64,000 nt of DNA from an uncultured Elusimicrobiales bacterium (GCA_944327085.1 CALVGG010000003.1:244551-308550), one strand, 5' to 3'; positions 36,043 to 46,015 are shown, counted from the stretch's first letter. Program-made: numbers and translations. The notes: generated from the letters alone by a model not told the origin.

Positions 36043-36408
36043 TTAGAATTTCAAGCCTGCTTCTCTGGCGGAATCAGCAAGCGCTTTAATTCTGCCGTGG
36101 TAGACTCTGCCGCCGCGATCAAACATCACTTCGGTAATGCCTTTTTCCAAAGCTTTCTTGGCAATTACAGCGCCCAAGGCTTTGGCGGCTTCAATGCTTT
36201 TGCCAGAAGCTTTATATTTGCCTTCCAATTCGGCCGACAAGGTGGTGGCAGACACTAAAGTGCTGTGGGTCTTGTCGTCAATAATTTGGGCATAGATGTA
36301 TTTTAAGCTTCTGTAAACAGACAGTCTCGGTCTGTGAGCACCGGTGGCCAGCAAGTGGCCGCGGCTTCTGTCTTTTCTGAATTGGTATCTTTCCTGTTTA
36401 GTAGCCAT
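36043..36408 (-). CDS. rplR: 50S ribosomal protein L18
   Basis: 5S rRNA-binding protein of 121 residues. [20 protein letters not shown] and the C-terminal [20 protein letters not shown] are diagnostic. It starts 2 bases after rplF. Confidence 0.97.
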   Translation of the reverse strand: MATKQERYQFRKDRSRGHLLATGAHRPRLSVYRSLKYIYAQIIDDKTHSTLVSATTLSAELEGKYKASGKSIEAAKALGAVIAKKALEKGITEVMFDRGGRVYHGRIKALADSAREAGLKF

Positions 36409-36410
36409 AA

Positions 36411-36962
36411 TTATTTGCCTCCTGCCGCAGTCTTACCGGCTTTGCGGGCAATATGTTCGCCCTGGTATTTAATACCGCTGCCCTTGTAGGGTTCCGGAGG
36501 TCTGATTCTTCTAATCTTAGCAGCAAAGTCACCCACTAAAAATTTATCGCTTCCTTTAATGGAAACCGCACCGCTCTTGCCGTCTACGGTTACGGTTAAA
36601 CCTTGCGGAATGTCCATATTTACCGGGTGGGAAAAACCCAATTCCAAATTCAATTTGGTGCCGGCCACGGAAGCACGATACCCCAAACCGTTGATTTCCA
36701 ACACTTTGGTGAAACCGTTGGTTACGCCTTCAACAATGTTGAAAACGTTCGCGCGGGTGGTGCCGTGAATGGCGTTGAGTTCTTTTTCTTTCCCTTCCGG
36801 GATGGAAAAAGAAAGGACATTGTCTTTAAAGTTGATGGTTACGTCCGCCGGGCAAGTGTAAGACAAGGTGCCCAACGCGCCGGTGGCGGTAATGGTTTGA
36901 CCTTTCACTTCCACTTTGGTTTTGGCGGGAACATTGATAATCTTTTTACCGATTCTGCTCAT
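36411..36962 (-). CDS. rplF: 50S ribosomal protein L6
   Basis: 183 residues with two tandem L6 domains. [14 protein letters not shown] opens it and [15 protein letters not shown] closes the second domain near the sarcin-ricin loop. Gap to rpsH 9 bases. Confidence 0.97.
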   Translation of the reverse strand: MSRIGKKIINVPAKTKVEVKGQTITATGALGTLSYTCPADVTINFKDNVLSFSIPEGKEKELNAIHGTTRANVFNIVEGVTNGFTKVLEINGLGYRASVAGTKLNLELGFSHPVNMDIPQGLTVTVDGKSGAVSIKGSDKFLVGDFAAKIRRIRPPEPYKGSGIKYQGEHIARKAGKTAAGGK

Positions 36963-36971
36963 ATTCCCCCC

Positions 36972-37364
36972 TTACCAAACCTGGCACAGCAATTCGCCGC
37001 CCATCTTTTGGGCTTTGGCTTGGCTGTCGGTCATGATGCCTTTAGACGTAGACAAAATGGTAATACCAAACGCACCGCGGACTTTGGGAATGTTGTTGTA
37101 CGCGCTGTACACCCGCTGCCCCGGTTTGGAGACTCTTCTGAGCCCTTGGATTACGCATTCGTTATCAGGCGTGTATTTGAGGAAAACTCTCACTACGCCG
37201 CCTTTGGTTTCGTTATGCACGGCTTTGAAATTGGCAATATAGCCTTCTTCTTTCAAAACGCGGGCAATTTCCGTTTTGATCTTGGAAAAAGGAATATCCA
37301 CTTTTTCCTTCTTTTTCATGTTGGCGTTTCTTATTCTGGTTAAGAAATCTGCGATTGGATCCAT
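36972..37364 (-). CDS. rpsH: 30S ribosomal protein S8
   Basis: 130 residues. MDPIADFLTRIRNA at the start and STSKGIMTDSQAKA near the end are S8 signatures. It is preceded by 74 bases without a gene, the widest gap in this part of the operon, with a small TCCG/CGGA hairpin (around 37388-37400). S8 is a known autoregulator in E. coli; any such role here is inference. Confidence 0.96.
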   Translation of the reverse strand: MDPIADFLTRIRNANMKKKEKVDIPFSKIKTEIARVLKEEGYIANFKAVHNETKGGVVRVFLKYTPDNECVIQGLRRVSKPGQRVYSAYNNIPKVRGAFGITILSTSKGIMTDSQAKAQKMGGELLCQVW

Positions 37365-37438
37365 GTGTATAGGCCGCCCTCTCAGAACACTTTCCGCTTA
37401 ACGGAGTTAATCCGATAAGGCGCCTCCTCCTGTAAATT

Positions 37439-37624
37439 TTACCAGCTCGATTTTCTAAGACCCGGGATTAAACCCTGGTGTGCCATCTTTCTCAGGCAGA
37501 TACGGCAGAGACCGAAGTCGCGATAGTAACCTCTCGCGCGGCCGCAGATCTGGCATCTGTTGTGATACCGCACGGCAAACTTTTGGTCTTTAGCCATTTT
37601 TGCAACCCATGCTTTGGTAGCCAT
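37439..37624 (-). CDS. rpsN: 30S ribosomal protein S14, zinc-binding type
   Basis: Short 61-residue S14 with the CQICGRARG and CRICLRKMA pairs that bind zinc. This C+ form is common in Firmicutes and many anaerobic phyla, against the 100-residue form of E. coli. Gap to rplE 14 bases. Confidence 0.96.
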   Translation of the reverse strand: MATKAWVAKMAKDQKFAVRYHNRCQICGRARGYYRDFGLCRICLRKMAHQGLIPGLRKSSW

Positions 37625-37638
37625 AAAGTGTTTGCTCC

Positions 37639-38232
37639 TTATTTAGCAGCCGCTTTGCGGAAAGGCATGCCCATGTACGTCATGAGCAGGCGGCCGGCGT
37701 CGTCGTTCTTAGCCGTGGTTACGAACGTAATGTTCATACCATGAGCTTTGGGCGATTTTTCCACGTCAATTTCCGGGAAAATATAGTGTTCTTTAATGCC
37801 CAAGTTCAAATTGCCTTTGCCGTCAAAGGCTTTATCGTTAAAGCCCTGAAAGTCGCGAATGCGGGGGCAGGCAATGCAAATAAAGCGTTCCAAGAATTCA
37901 TACATTCTGGCACCGCGCAAAGTTACGCGTACGCCAATGGGCATGCCTTCTCTAAGTTTAAAGTTAGAGATGGATTTCTTGGCTCTTCTTACCTGGGCGG
38001 CCTGGCCGGCAATAGCGGTCAAGTCTTCGCGGGCAATGTCCAACGCTTTGATGTCTTCGCGGGCATCTTTTACACCCACGTTGATGACGATTTTTTCCAG
38101 CTTCGGAACGGCCATGGGGCTCTTTTGTCCCATTTCTTTAAGCAAAGCAGGCAGTACTTTTTCTTTGTACAGTTTCTGCAGTCTGGGCTGGTAATCTGAC
38201 GGAACTTTCGTATTCTTCGTTTCTTTTGTCAT
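37639..38232 (-). CDS. rplE: 50S ribosomal protein L5
   Basis: 5S rRNA-binding protein, 197 residues. [19 protein letters not shown], then [13 protein letters not shown], and the central [18 protein letters not shown] loop that reaches S13. The open frame runs 22 residues upstream into rplX, but MTKETKNTK at 38232, 16 bases after the rplX stop, is the sensible start. Confidence 0.95.
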   Translation of the reverse strand: MTKETKNTKVPSDYQPRLQKLYKEKVLPALLKEMGQKSPMAVPKLEKIVINVGVKDAREDIKALDIAREDLTAIAGQAAQVRRAKKSISNFKLREGMPIGVRVTLRGARMYEFLERFICIACPRIRDFQGFNDKAFDGKGNLNLGIKEHYIFPEIDVEKSPKAHGMNITFVTTAKNDDAGRLLMTYMGMPFRKAAAK

Positions 38233-38248
38233 TTTAACTTTACCTAGA

Positions 38249-38557
38249 TTAAATGATCGGCTCGTTGCATTTGCGGCATACGCGCGTTTTGGTGCCATCG
38301 GCCGCTATTTGAATTTTAGGGGTCATGGCTTTTTTGCATTTGCCGCACACCACCGCCACGTTGGAAGCGTCTAAAGGAGCTTCCATCTTGGTGATGCCGC
38401 CTTGTTTGTTTTGGGAAGGCTTAACGTGTTTAGAAATCATATTAATACCCACCACGACTACTTTATTCTTGGACGGGTTGACAGATTTCACTTCACCTTT
38501 TTTGCCTTTGTCCTTACCGGACAAAACCAACACAGTGTCTTTTTTCTTGATAATCAT
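38249..38557 (-). CDS. rplX: 50S ribosomal protein L24
   Basis: 102 residues with the KOW motif (KKKDTVLVLSGKDKGKKGEV) that nucleates 23S assembly. Two CxxC pairs in the C-terminal half (CGKCKKA, CRKCNEP) suggest a zinc site, as in several non-proteobacterial L24 proteins. Confidence 0.96.
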   Translation of the reverse strand: MIIKKKDTVLVLSGKDKGKKGEVKSVNPSKNKVVVVGINMISKHVKPSQNKQGGITKMEAPLDASNVAVVCGKCKKAMTPKIQIAADGTKTRVCRKCNEPII

Positions 38558-38559
38558 AA

Positions 38560-38928
38560 CTATACTACCTCGGGGGCCAAAGAGATGATTTTAAGGAAGT
38601 TCTTTTCCCGCAATTCTCTCGCAATAGGGCCAAACACACGCGTGCCTTTAGGTTCGCCATTATCGTTAATGATGCAAACGGCGTTGTCATCAAAGCGGAT
38701 ATAGGAACCGTCTTTACGTCTTTTTTCGCGGGCTACGCGTACTACTACCGCGCGCACCACGTCGCCTTTTTTAATGGCGGAAGTAGGGATCGCATCTCTG
38801 ACGGAGCACATCACGACGTCTCCCAAAGTTGCGATATCCCGGTGGTGGCCACCGCGCACCTTAAAGCATTGTACTTTGCGGGCGCCGGAATTGTCGGCCA
38901 CGTTAAGGATGCTTCTGAGTTGAATCAT
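38560..38928 (-). CDS. rplN: 50S ribosomal protein L14
   Basis: 122 residues. [20 protein letters not shown] at the start and [17 protein letters not shown] near the end are strongly conserved. It forms an inter-subunit bridge. Confidence 0.97.
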   Translation of the reverse strand: MIQLRSILNVADNSGARKVQCFKVRGGHHRDIATLGDVVMCSVRDAIPTSAIKKGDVVRAVVVRVAREKRRKDGSYIRFDDNAVCIINDNGEPKGTRVFGPIARELREKNFLKIISLAPEVV

Positions 38929-38956
38929 AGTTTAATAACTCCGTAAGTTTTAAAAA

Positions 38957-39226
38957 CTAAGCTCTGGCTTTTTCCACAATTTTGGAAACACGCCATTTGG
39001 TAGTTTTGGACACGGGGCGAGTGCTCATAATTTCCACTTTATCCCCGATTTTGCTCTCATTGCCTTCGTCATGCGCATGGAACTTGGCCGCTCTCTTCAG
39101 CGTTTTGCTGTACAGACCGGTACGAACCAGACGTTCCACCAGCACCGTGCGGGTTTTGTTCATCTTGTCAGAAACCACCACGCCGGTGAGAACTTTTCTT
39201 TGTCCACGGGATTCTTGTTTTTCCAT
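38957..39226 (-). CDS. rpsQ: 30S ribosomal protein S17
   Basis: 89-residue OB-fold protein. RKVLTGVVVSDKMNKTRTVL and AHDEGNESKIGDKVEI are typical. Follows rpmC by 11 bases. Confidence 0.96.
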   Translation of the reverse strand: MEKQESRGQRKVLTGVVVSDKMNKTRTVLVERLVRTGLYSKTLKRAAKFHAHDEGNESKIGDKVEIMSTRPVSKTTKWRVSKIVEKARA

Positions 39227-39237
39227 ATATAAAACCT

Positions 39238-39441
39238 CTAGTTCTGCTCTTTCTTCTGGTTGATCAAGGTCTGCAGAAGAGCAATCTCGCGTCTTACAGC
39301 CCGGATTTCCATCGGGTTGGCGATGGGGGTGGTGCTGTGTTTGAAAAGAAGGTTGAATTTCTTTTCTTTCGCTTTACCGAGCGCTTCGTTTAATTCAGCC
39401 ACGGTTTTTTGTTTCAAAGCTTCTTTTTCGTTCGTCTTCAT
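39238..39441 (-). CDS. rpmC: 50S ribosomal protein L29
   Basis: 67-residue helical hairpin protein near the tunnel exit. [20 protein letters not shown] and [14 protein letters not shown] mark it. Ends in TAG. It starts one base after the rplP stop. Confidence 0.95.
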   Translation of the reverse strand: MKTNEKEALKQKTVAELNEALGKAKEKKFNLLFKHSTTPIANPMEIRAVRREIALLQTLINQKKEQN

Positions 39442-39442
39442 A

Positions 39443-39853
39443 CTATCTTCTCGTCACCAATTTAGTTCTGATGGGCAGTTTGTCGGCGGCCAGCTTCATG
39501 GCTTGTTTGGTATCTTCCAGCGTGGCGCCTTCCAATTCAAACAACACTCTGCCGGGTTTTACGACACACACCCAGTGGTCCGGAGCACCTTTACCTTTAC
39601 CCATACGGGTTTCAGCCGGGTGTTTGGTGATGGCTTTATCCGGGAAAATGCGAATCCAGAGTTTACCTTTTTTCTTGATGAATCTGGACAGCGTAATACG
39701 GGCAGCTTCAATCTGCCGGGCGGTGATCCATTTGGGTTCCAACGCTTTCAGCCCATATTCACCGAACACAACCTCAGCGCCTCTTTTGGCATTGCCTTTA
39801 ATGCGGGGGGCGCTAAACGGTTTGCGATATTTTACTCTTTTAGGCATTAACAT
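39443..39853 (-). CDS. rplP: 50S ribosomal protein L16
   Basis: 136 residues. [11 protein letters not shown] and the RGKGA-type loop seen here as [18 protein letters not shown] are diagnostic. The ATG at 39853 has AGAGGT eight bases before it; a second ATG two codons on would give the more common MPKR start. Confidence 0.95.
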   Translation of the reverse strand: MLMPKRVKYRKPFSAPRIKGNAKRGAEVVFGEYGLKALEPKWITARQIEAARITLSRFIKKKGKLWIRIFPDKAITKHPAETRMGKGKGAPDHWVCVVKPGRVLFELEGATLEDTKQAMKLAADKLPIRTKLVTRR

Positions 39854-39868
39854 AAGTAAAGACCTCTA

Positions 39869-40600
39869 CTATTTAGCTTCCTTGGCCGGAGCAACGACTT
39901 CCGTGACGCCTTCGGCAGAACCGCTTTCCATATCTCTATGTTTTTTCAGTTCCTGCATAATCTCTTTGGGAGATTTGGCAAAGTGCGTTCTCTTAAAGAT
40001 CCACACTTTGATACCAATTTTACCGCTGACGGTGGACGCTTCGGTAAAACCGTAGTCAATATCCGCACACAGGGTGTGCAGCGGTACGCGGCCTTCGCGT
40101 TTCCATTCCGTACGGGCAATTTCGGCACCGCCTAAACGGCCGGATACCATAATTTTAATACCCAAAGCTTTGCCGGCAAGCGCTTTTTCAATCGCTTTCT
40201 TCATGGCAGCGCCGTAGTGGGCGCGTTTTTCAAGCTGCATGGCGATAGACTGCGCTACCAGCTGGGCATCCGTTTCCGGGCTCTTGATTTCAATTACGTT
40301 CACAAAGGTTTTGCTGCCGGTGAGGGCTTCAATTTCTTTGCGAAGGGCTTCAATATCGGCCCCTTTCTTGCCAATCACCACACCCGGGCGGGCGGTGTGA
40401 ATGTTCAAGCGCAGGAAAGCGCCGGCACGTTCAATGCCTACATAGCTTACAGCGGCCATTTTGAACTTGTCATCTACAATTTTGCGAATTTGGAAATCTT
40501 CCATAATAAGCGCCGGCATATTCTTGGGGGCGAACCAGCGGGAACGCCAATCCTGAATATAACCCAGTCTTATAGAACGGGGGTGAATCTTGTGTCCCAT
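39869..40600 (-). CDS. rpsC: 30S ribosomal protein S3
   Basis: 243 residues with a KH domain holding the GXXG loop ([13 protein letters not shown]) and a C-terminal S3 domain with [13 protein letters not shown]. It helps form the mRNA entry tunnel. A short acidic/Ala tail ends the protein. Confidence 0.97.
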   Translation of the reverse strand: MGHKIHPRSIRLGYIQDWRSRWFAPKNMPALIMEDFQIRKIVDDKFKMAAVSYVGIERAGAFLRLNIHTARPGVVIGKKGADIEALRKEIEALTGSKTFVNVIEIKSPETDAQLVAQSIAMQLEKRAHYGAAMKKAIEKALAGKALGIKIMVSGRLGGAEIARTEWKREGRVPLHTLCADIDYGFTEASTVSGKIGIKVWIFKRTHFAKSPKEIMQELKKHRDMESGSAEGVTEVVAPAKEAK

Positions 40601-40603
40601 ATC

Positions 40604-40963
40604 TTAGCGACCTCCCTTTTTTTCGTCGGAAACGATGACAGTCAGATGGCACATGCTCTTTTTATAGGGCATAGCGCGGCCTTGCGGGCCGGGCTGCACT
40701 CTTCTTAAATGATTGCTGGGCCCCAAATTGGCAAAGGCTTCTTTAATGAATACTTTGCTCATATCCAATTTTTTGCCCGCTTTTACTTCCAGGTTGGCGG
40801 CAGCGCTGTGAATAGTCTTGAACACGAGATCAGAGGTTCTTTTGGCAATGAACGGAAGGACGTCTTCCGCCGCTTTGACATTTTTCCCGCGGATCTGGTC
40901 CAGCACGAGGTTCACCTTGCGGCTACCGTACCGTTGAAATTTAGCTTTTGCACAAGCTTCCAT
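40604..40963 (-). CDS. rplV: 50S ribosomal protein L22
   Basis: 119 residues. [19 protein letters not shown] and the tunnel-lining loop [20 protein letters not shown] are characteristic. Three bases separate it from rpsC. Confidence 0.96.
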   Translation of the reverse strand: MEACAKAKFQRYGSRKVNLVLDQIRGKNVKAAEDVLPFIAKRTSDLVFKTIHSAAANLEVKAGKKLDMSKVFIKEAFANLGPSNHLRRVQPGPQGRAMPYKKSMCHLTVIVSDEKKGGR

Positions 40964-40979
40964 ATCAAATCCTCAACTC

Positions 40980-41264
40980 TTATTTCAAGGCGGTGGAGTC
41001 TTTGGTCATACCACCGTGGCCTTTGAATACCCGGGTGAAAGAAAATTCACCGAGTTTGTAACCTACCATTCTCTCAGAGACATAGATGGGAAGGAACTTT
41101 CTGCCGTTATGCACCAAGAAGGTGTGTCCCACAAATTCGGGAACAATCGTGCAGGCTCTCGCCCACGTTTTGATAGGTTTCTTTTCGTTGGAAGCGTTCA
41201 TCGCCTGAACCTTTTCCAACAGGTTTAAATCTACATAAGGACCTTTTTTAGTTGATCTTCCCAT
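40980..41264 (-). CDS. rpsS: 30S ribosomal protein S19
   Basis: 94 residues. [38 protein letters not shown] and [14 protein letters not shown] cover the whole S19 fold next to S13. Gap to rplB 2 bases. Confidence 0.97.
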   Translation of the reverse strand: MGRSTKKGPYVDLNLLEKVQAMNASNEKKPIKTWARACTIVPEFVGHTFLVHNGRKFLPIYVSERMVGYKLGEFSFTRVFKGHGGMTKDSTALK

Positions 41265-41266
41265 AA

Positions 41267-42109
41267 TTACTTACCAGCCTTATTTTTTCTTCTGTCGCTG
41301 ACGATCATCCAACCAAACGCTTTCTTAGTAGAGCGGGTCTTCAAACCGCGAGTTTGTTGGTTCCAGGGGGAACGAGGGATGTTGCCACCTTTACCGTGGC
41401 CGCGGCCACCACCCATCGGGTGATCTACGGCGTTCATGGCGCTACCGCGTACCGTCGGGCGGATACCGCGATGACGATTACGGCCGGCATTACCAATTAC
41501 CACGTTGGAGTGATCCACATTGCCGACTTGGCCAATCGTGGCGCAGCAATCGCTGGGCACCAAGCGAATTTCGCCGGACGGCATCTTGATGTGGGCATAT
41601 TCCGCTTCGCGGGCCATCAGCTGGGCTTGAGAGCCGGCGCTTCTGGCAAGCTGAGCCCCTTTGCCGACTTGTAATTCAATGGCGTGGATAAAAGTACCTT
41701 CAGGAATATTTTTAAGAGCAAGGCAGTTACCCACTTTAATTTCGGCAGTCGGGCCGGACATCAACACGTCCCCTACTTTTACGCCAAGCGGGTGAAGAAT
41801 GTATCTCTTTTCGCCGTCGGCATAATTCAAAAGACAAATACGGGCGCTGCGGTTCGGGTCGTATTCAATAGAAACGACTTTGGCCGGAATACCCAGTTTT
41901 TCTCTCTTAAAATCAATCTGTCTGTAAGCGCGTCTGTGGCCGCCGCCAATGTGGCGTACCATCACCATACCGGTGTTGTTGCGGCCGCCGGTTTTGCGCA
42001 GACCTTTGGTTAAGCTCTTCTCCGGGGTTTTTTTGGTGATTTCCGAAAAGTCGGCCACCGTGATCGTTCTGCGGGAAGGGGTATAAGGTCTAAATGACTT
42101 AATAGGCAT
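41267..42109 (-). CDS. rplB: 50S ribosomal protein L2
   Basis: 280 residues, needed for subunit association and peptidyl transferase assembly. [20 protein letters not shown] near the N-terminus and [20 protein letters not shown], including the conserved His of the catalytic-centre loop, are intact. Confidence 0.98.
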   Translation of the reverse strand: MPIKSFRPYTPSRRTITVADFSEITKKTPEKSLTKGLRKTGGRNNTGMVMVRHIGGGHRRAYRQIDFKREKLGIPAKVVSIEYDPNRSARICLLNYADGEKRYILHPLGVKVGDVLMSGPTAEIKVGNCLALKNIPEGTFIHAIELQVGKGAQLARSAGSQAQLMAREAEYAHIKMPSGEIRLVPSDCCATIGQVGNVDHSNVVIGNAGRNRHRGIRPTVRGSAMNAVDHPMGGGRGHGKGGNIPRSPWNQQTRGLKTRSTKKAFGWMIVSDRRKNKAGK

Positions 42110-42132
42110 AGTTAGTAGTTCTCCTTAATACT

Positions 42133-42429
42133 CTACTTAGCAGTGGCTTCCACCACTTCTATTTTATCGCCTTCTTTAAGGGTTACGAAAGCTTTCTTGT
42201 AGTCAGGTCTTTTCCCTTCGTACCGGCCCATACGGTGCGTTTTGCCCGTAACGGTAATGGTGTTAATCTTAACAACGGTAACGTTAAAGATCTTTTCTAC
42301 GGCAGTTTTGATTTCGCCCTTAGATGCATCTTTAGATACCACAAAACCATAGCGGTTCTGGGAATCTCTGGCAATCAGGCTCTTTTCAGTTAAAAGAGGC
42401 TTTTTTAAGATTTCGTAAGTACGGGTCAT
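42133..42429 (-). CDS. rplW: 50S ribosomal protein L23
   Basis: 98 residues at the tunnel exit, docking site for trigger factor and SRP. ILKKPLLTEKSLIA and VEKIFNVTVVKINTI are typical. Overlaps rplD by one base. Confidence 0.96.
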   Translation of the reverse strand: MTRTYEILKKPLLTEKSLIARDSQNRYGFVVSKDASKGEIKTAVEKIFNVTVVKINTITVTGKTHRMGRYEGKRPDYKKAFVTLKEGDKIEVVEATAK

Positions 42430-43061
42430 TATTTGGCCTCCTTAGCGAACGTGGCGCTGATTTTTTCCAACGCTTCCTTGGTCATAATCACCTTGGTGCT
42501 GTTAAGCACTACATAGGCGTTCAGATCTTCCGGCAGCATGTGGGTAAGCCCGGCAATGTTGCGGCTGGCCAGTTTGGTGTTGGTATCCGTAAAGTTGCCC
42601 AGCAACAGCGGTTTGCGGCCGGCGGCTAAAGTTTCCAACACGGCAGCAAAGCCCTTGGTTTTGGGTTCGCTTACTTTTAAATCTTCCAACACAACCAGGT
42701 TGCCTTCGGAAAGTTTGGTGGACAAAGCCATGGCTAAAGCCAAGCGGCGTTTGCCGGCGGGCAAATCCTGGCGGAAAGAATGCGGGGTGGGACCAAAAGC
42801 CACACCGCCATGGCGGAACTGGGGAGCCCGTAAGCTGCCCTGACGCGCACGGCCGGTGCCTTTCTGTTTCCACGGTTTTTTGCCGGTGCCGGAAACTTCA
42901 CTGCGGGTTTTCACATCGGCGGTGCCGCTTCTTTGGTTAGCTAAGAAAGCGGTGACGACTTCGTGCAAGAAAGTGGGGTTGGCTTTGACGGCAAACAGGC
43001 TTTCCGGCAAGGCGCAGGTCCCTTTTTCTTTACCTTTGATATCTAAAACTTTTGTTTCCAT
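42429..43061 (-). CDS. rplD: 50S ribosomal protein L4
   Basis: 210 residues. The tunnel loop with TRSEVSGTGKKPWKQKGTGR, then GRARQGSLRAPQFRHGGVAF, is conserved. L4 autoregulates the S10 operon in E. coli; no equivalent leader is proven here. Confidence 0.97.
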   Translation of the reverse strand: METKVLDIKGKEKGTCALPESLFAVKANPTFLHEVVTAFLANQRSGTADVKTRSEVSGTGKKPWKQKGTGRARQGSLRAPQFRHGGVAFGPTPHSFRQDLPAGKRRLALAMALSTKLSEGNLVVLEDLKVSEPKTKGFAAVLETLAAGRKPLLLGNFTDTNTKLASRNIAGLTHMLPEDLNAYVVLNSTKVIMTKEALEKISATFAKEAK

Positions 43062-43073
43062 AGGTCCAAGTCC

Positions 43074-43865
43074 TTACTTCTTGTTAGCGGCTTTGGAGGC
43101 AGAAATTTTCTGCACGATGGGAGCCACTACGTGTTTTTTGTTTTTGGAAGTTTCCAATACGGACACGATGGAGCCTTTGGCGCCCGGAACGGAACCTTTT
43201 AAGAAAAGAAGACCGTTTTCGCTGTCCACTTTGATAACTTCAATTTTGGATACGGTGTGGGTGGTGGTGCCGTAATGCCCAGCCATACGCTGGCCGGAAA
43301 GCACTTTACCCAAGGAACGGCGGGAGCCCAAAGAACCCGGGGCTCTTTCTCTGTCGGACGCACCGTGGGAAGCAGGCTGACCGGCAAAGCCGTGGCGTTT
43401 CATGGCGCCAGCAAAACCGTGCCCTTTAATCTTGCCCTGTACGTCTACATAATCGCCGGGTTTAAATACTTTTTCAAGTGAAATGACTTGGCCAATTTCA
43501 AAACCGTTCACGTCGGCAACACGGCATTCCTTCATATGTTTGACCGGCGCGGCGTTTACTTTTTTAAAGTAACCGAGTTCGGGTTTGTTCAGTTTGCTTT
43601 CTTTCACTTCGCCAAAACCTACGCAAACGGCATTGTAACCGTCTTTTTCCATGGTTCTGACACGTACAACCTTGCAGGGGCCCGCTTTTACCACGGACAC
43701 GCCATACAGATTGCCTTTTTCATCAAAGAGCTGCGTCATACCGATTTTTTCGCCTAATACAAAGCGGAAAGTTTCGGGAGCTTCTTTGACAGTTTCTGCT
43801 TTGGCCGCTTCAGCAACGGGGGTTGCCTCTTGGGCACCAGCAGCTTGTTTGATTTCTTCTGTCAT
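43074..43865 (-). CDS. rplC: 50S ribosomal protein L3, N-terminally extended
   Basis: 263 residues, longer than the usual 205-215. About 33 N-terminal residues are an Ala/Glu-rich extension before the normal start FRFVLGEKIGMTQLFDEKG. The methylatable-Gln loop GQPASHGASDRERAPGSLGS and the following SLGKVLSGQRMAGHYG are intact, so the core is functional. Confidence 0.95.
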   Translation of the reverse strand: MTEEIKQAAGAQEATPVAEAAKAETVKEAPETFRFVLGEKIGMTQLFDEKGNLYGVSVVKAGPCKVVRVRTMEKDGYNAVCVGFGEVKESKLNKPELGYFKKVNAAPVKHMKECRVADVNGFEIGQVISLEKVFKPGDYVDVQGKIKGHGFAGAMKRHGFAGQPASHGASDRERAPGSLGSRRSLGKVLSGQRMAGHYGTTTHTVSKIEVIKVDSENGLLFLKGSVPGAKGSIVSVLETSKNKKHVVAPIVQKISASKAANKK

Positions 43866-43880
43866 AAGTGTCTATTTTCC

Positions 43881-44225
43881 TTAATTGCTTTTAATGGCCA
43901 CATCTACGCCGGCGGGCAAATCAAGTTTCATTAATTCGTCCACAGTTTTAGAGGTGGGGCTTTTGAGGTCAATGAGTCTTTTGTGAATGCGCATTTCAAA
44001 TTGTTCTCTGCTTTTCTTGTCGGTATGGGGAGAGCGAAGCACAGTGTACTTCTTAATCCGAACCGGCAATAAAACAGGACCCGCCACGATGGCACCCGTT
44101 TTTTGGGCAGTTTCCACAATACGGGAAACCGAGGTGTCCAACATGCGATGGTCATAAGAACGCAATTTAATGCGGATTCTTTCTTGGCTCAACACATGAG
44201 CTTTTTTGTCTGTTTTTTCTGCCAT
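43881..44225 (-). CDS. rpsJ: 30S ribosomal protein S10
   Basis: 114 residues with a short Lys-rich extension. [20 protein letters not shown] and PTRIKKY-type loop seen as [20 protein letters not shown] are S10 signatures. First gene of the S10-spc-alpha superoperon. In E. coli it partners NusB in antitermination. Confidence 0.96.
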   Translation of the reverse strand: MAEKTDKKAHVLSQERIRIKLRSYDHRMLDTSVSRIVETAQKTGAIVAGPVLLPVRIKKYTVLRSPHTDKKSREQFEMRIHKRLIDLKSPTSKTVDELMKLDLPAGVDVAIKSN

Positions 44226-44257
44226 TTTGATTTCCTTAAAACAACTTTTGTAAAAAA

Positions 44258-44263
44258 ATTATA
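44258..44263 (-). promoter_or_regulatory. Candidate -10 box of the S10 superoperon
   Basis: TATAAT on the minus strand, 33 bases before rpsJ, in CTGTCGTATAAT. I see no good -35 box. A second minus-strand TATAAT lies at 44349-44354. Confidence 0.45.
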
Positions 44264-44486
44264 CGACAGAAAATCCTTCCCCGGTTCGCCCTCTACGACG
44301 AGCCGGTAAGGAATTTTGCTGCCATGCTTCTAAATTCGGTACTGTATTATTATACCAAAATTAGGGGCGCTTGTGGGGGAATTTTACTAACAATTTTCAC
44401 CGTTTTGCGTTCAAATTCACCGCCTAAAATTCGCTTATATATATTGTATAATATCCGTATTCTATTGTAAAGATGTTATATATTAA

Positions 44487-44633
44487 ACGCTTTTTTGGGT
44501 AAAAGCGAACATCATACCGCTGCTGCTTGCCTGGCCGGGCATAGACAAAAACCGTAAAAACAATGACGGCAAAGCCGCCCTGGATTTGGCGCTGGAACAC
44601 AACCAAACGCAAGCGGCCCGGCTGCTGGATTAA
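44487..44633 (+). pseudogene. Ankyrin-repeat protein remnant
   Basis: Between two in-frame stops the plus strand reads a 48-codon piece ending NNDGKAALDLALEHNQ, then TQAARLLD and TAA. This is the shape of a final ankyrin repeat (the DGxTALDLAL helix, then ARLL). There is no start codon in place and no upstream repeats, so it looks like the 3' stub of a deleted gene in the rpsJ-fusA gap. An annotation from the minus strand here makes no recognisable protein. Confidence 0.5.
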
Positions 44634-44769
44634 ACCGATTGCCAAAACCGGCCCGTTGCTCCCCCTGGGTAGGCGGATAAACGCCGCCAAGCCCGCCCCA
44701 GCCGTTGCCGTTGCCGCAGCCATTCCTGCCCTGTTGCACACCAAGCCTTAAACCCTGCGTTTTACAGCA

Positions 44770-44796
44770 AAAACCCCAGCCACAGGCCGAGGTTTT
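44770..44796 (+). terminator. Weak terminator after the ankyrin remnant
   Basis: AAAACC (44770-44775) pairs with GGTTTT (44791-44796), with a GCC/GGC inner stem separated by internal loops. It may have ended the lost ankyrin gene. Confidence 0.4.
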
Positions 44797-44804
44797 AGCT
44801 AAAT

Positions 44805-44834
44805 AAAAACCGGCCCTTTTAGCAGGGCCGGCTG
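44805..44834 (-). terminator. Terminator of the lipoprotein cluster
   Basis: CCGGCCCT (44810-44817) pairs with AGGGCCGG (44824-44831). The minus-strand side continues TTTTTATTT. Confidence 0.8.
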
Positions 44835-44846
44835 TAAGCATTGATG

Positions 44847-45605
44847 TTATTTGATTAAATCTTTCAATTGTGCTTTGGCTTGTTTTGCCAGTTGGCTGGG
44901 GTTAGGCTGCCAGGTTAAATCCAACACATAGTCTGTCTTTGCTTCCAGCGGGGCGGCCCAATCCAAGGCGTTAGATAAGCTTTCTTTTTGTATTACCTTT
45001 CCCAACGCGGTTCCCCCCTTTATATACAAATAGTAGGGGGCCGCATCCTGCGGGGGTTGAACCGTGTAAGAACCGGGGATTAATAAGTTCTCTTGTAAAA
45101 CAGAGAAGGGCAGATCCGTATAAATTTTAAGCACGGCCTGCCCTTTACCGGAAAAACGGGCCGCCAAGCCAAACATTTCCGCCTTAAAAGAGGCTGTTAA
45201 TATACAGGTTGAAGAGGAGAACGATGCGGCGTCTTCCCCAGCAGGCTGTAGTTCAGCCGTGTACGCTTTTTCCTGCATGCCGCCGGCAGGTAAATTAAAC
45301 TCCCAGCGTAAAGGTTTAAAATTGGGCGCGCTAAGCGTAACATAACGCGTGTTTTGCCCCAAAAACACGGCGTACCCGGCGGCGGTTTTTTCCACCCCGC
45401 ACCCGCCGATGACTGACATTTTAAAATCTATATTTTCAATAGGAGTAGTGACCAGCAAAACGCCGCATTCTGTTCCGTTCATATCCAAACGGTGTTGGTC
45501 TTCTGTCAACGGGCCCTGAAGCACAACGGGAGAAACCTGAAACTGATACCCCCATACGCCGCCCGCCCATAACAGCAGGCCCAATACACAAGATATCTTT
45601 TTCAT
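44847..45605 (-). CDS. Secreted protein of unknown function
   Basis: 252 residues with a signal peptide (MKKISCVLGLLLWAGGVWG, cut near residue 19) and no lipobox. The mature part is beta-rich. A segment around residues 80-115 (TRYVTLSAPNFKPLRWEF) faintly recalls PEGA-like surface domains, and a later stretch has LLIPGSYTVQPP. Only a few cysteines, unlike the neighbours. It is the last gene of the lipoprotein cluster, 38 bases after it, and probably co-transcribed. I do not recognise the family. Confidence 0.65.
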   Translation of the reverse strand: MKKISCVLGLLLWAGGVWGYQFQVSPVVLQGPLTEDQHRLDMNGTECGVLLVTTPIENIDFKMSVIGGCGVEKTAAGYAVFLGQNTRYVTLSAPNFKPLRWEFNLPAGGMQEKAYTAELQPAGEDAASFSSSTCILTASFKAEMFGLAARFSGKGQAVLKIYTDLPFSVLQENLLIPGSYTVQPPQDAAPYYLYIKGGTALGKVIQKESLSNALDWAAPLEAKTDYVLDLTWQPNPSQLAKQAKAQLKDLIK

Positions 45606-45643
45606 AACGGTTCCTCCCGCTATAGTAAAATATTTATACTGCT

Positions 45644-46003
45644 TTATTTAGCAAAATAGCTTTCCATGGGTTTCGGTTCCCCGATGCAAATGCTCTGTTC
45701 ACATTTGGGGGTAATTTCCACGTAGCACATCTCACGCGTGCACGGGGCAATTTTACACTCTTCTTCCCACACTTTATTTACTTTATCAGCCGCTTTGGTG
45801 TTTACAGCCGCATAGCCGGCACACGGGCAACAGCCTTTTTTAACGGCAACGCAATCCGCATCCGTTTTGCAGGATTTATCTGCCTTAGCGATGGCTTTGG
45901 TTACGGCATCCGGCGTAGCATTAATCCCCACCGGTTTAGGGGTGGAAGATGCGCAAGCCACCATTAAACCCGCGCCCAATACTAAAAAGAATACTTTTTT
46001 CAT
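45644..46003 (-). CDS. Cysteine-rich lipoprotein, paralogue D
   Basis: 119-residue lipoprotein: signal peptide, lipobox near VACASS, then a small domain with ten further cysteines. The pattern is KSCKTDADCVAVKKGCC, PC, AVN, then four cysteines around EEEC, APC, EMCYVE, ending PKC and SIC. Closest to the neighbour at 46016-46372, both ending KPM then SYF. The frame starts three codons earlier at a GTG, but AAGGAG is well placed for ATG 46003. Function unknown; disulfides imply an oxidising location outside the cytoplasm. Confidence 0.75.
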   Translation of the reverse strand: MKKVFFLVLGAGLMVACASSTPKPVGINATPDAVTKAIAKADKSCKTDADCVAVKKGCCPCAGYAAVNTKAADKVNKVWEEECKIAPCTREMCYVEITPKCEQSICIGEPKPMESYFAK

Positions 46004-46015
46004 CAAACACACTCC

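Noticed and set aside
44424..44841. Minus-strand frames of 106 and 109 codons in the rpsJ-fusA gap
   Set aside because: They are antisense to the ankyrin remnant, lack an SD and resemble no protein family.
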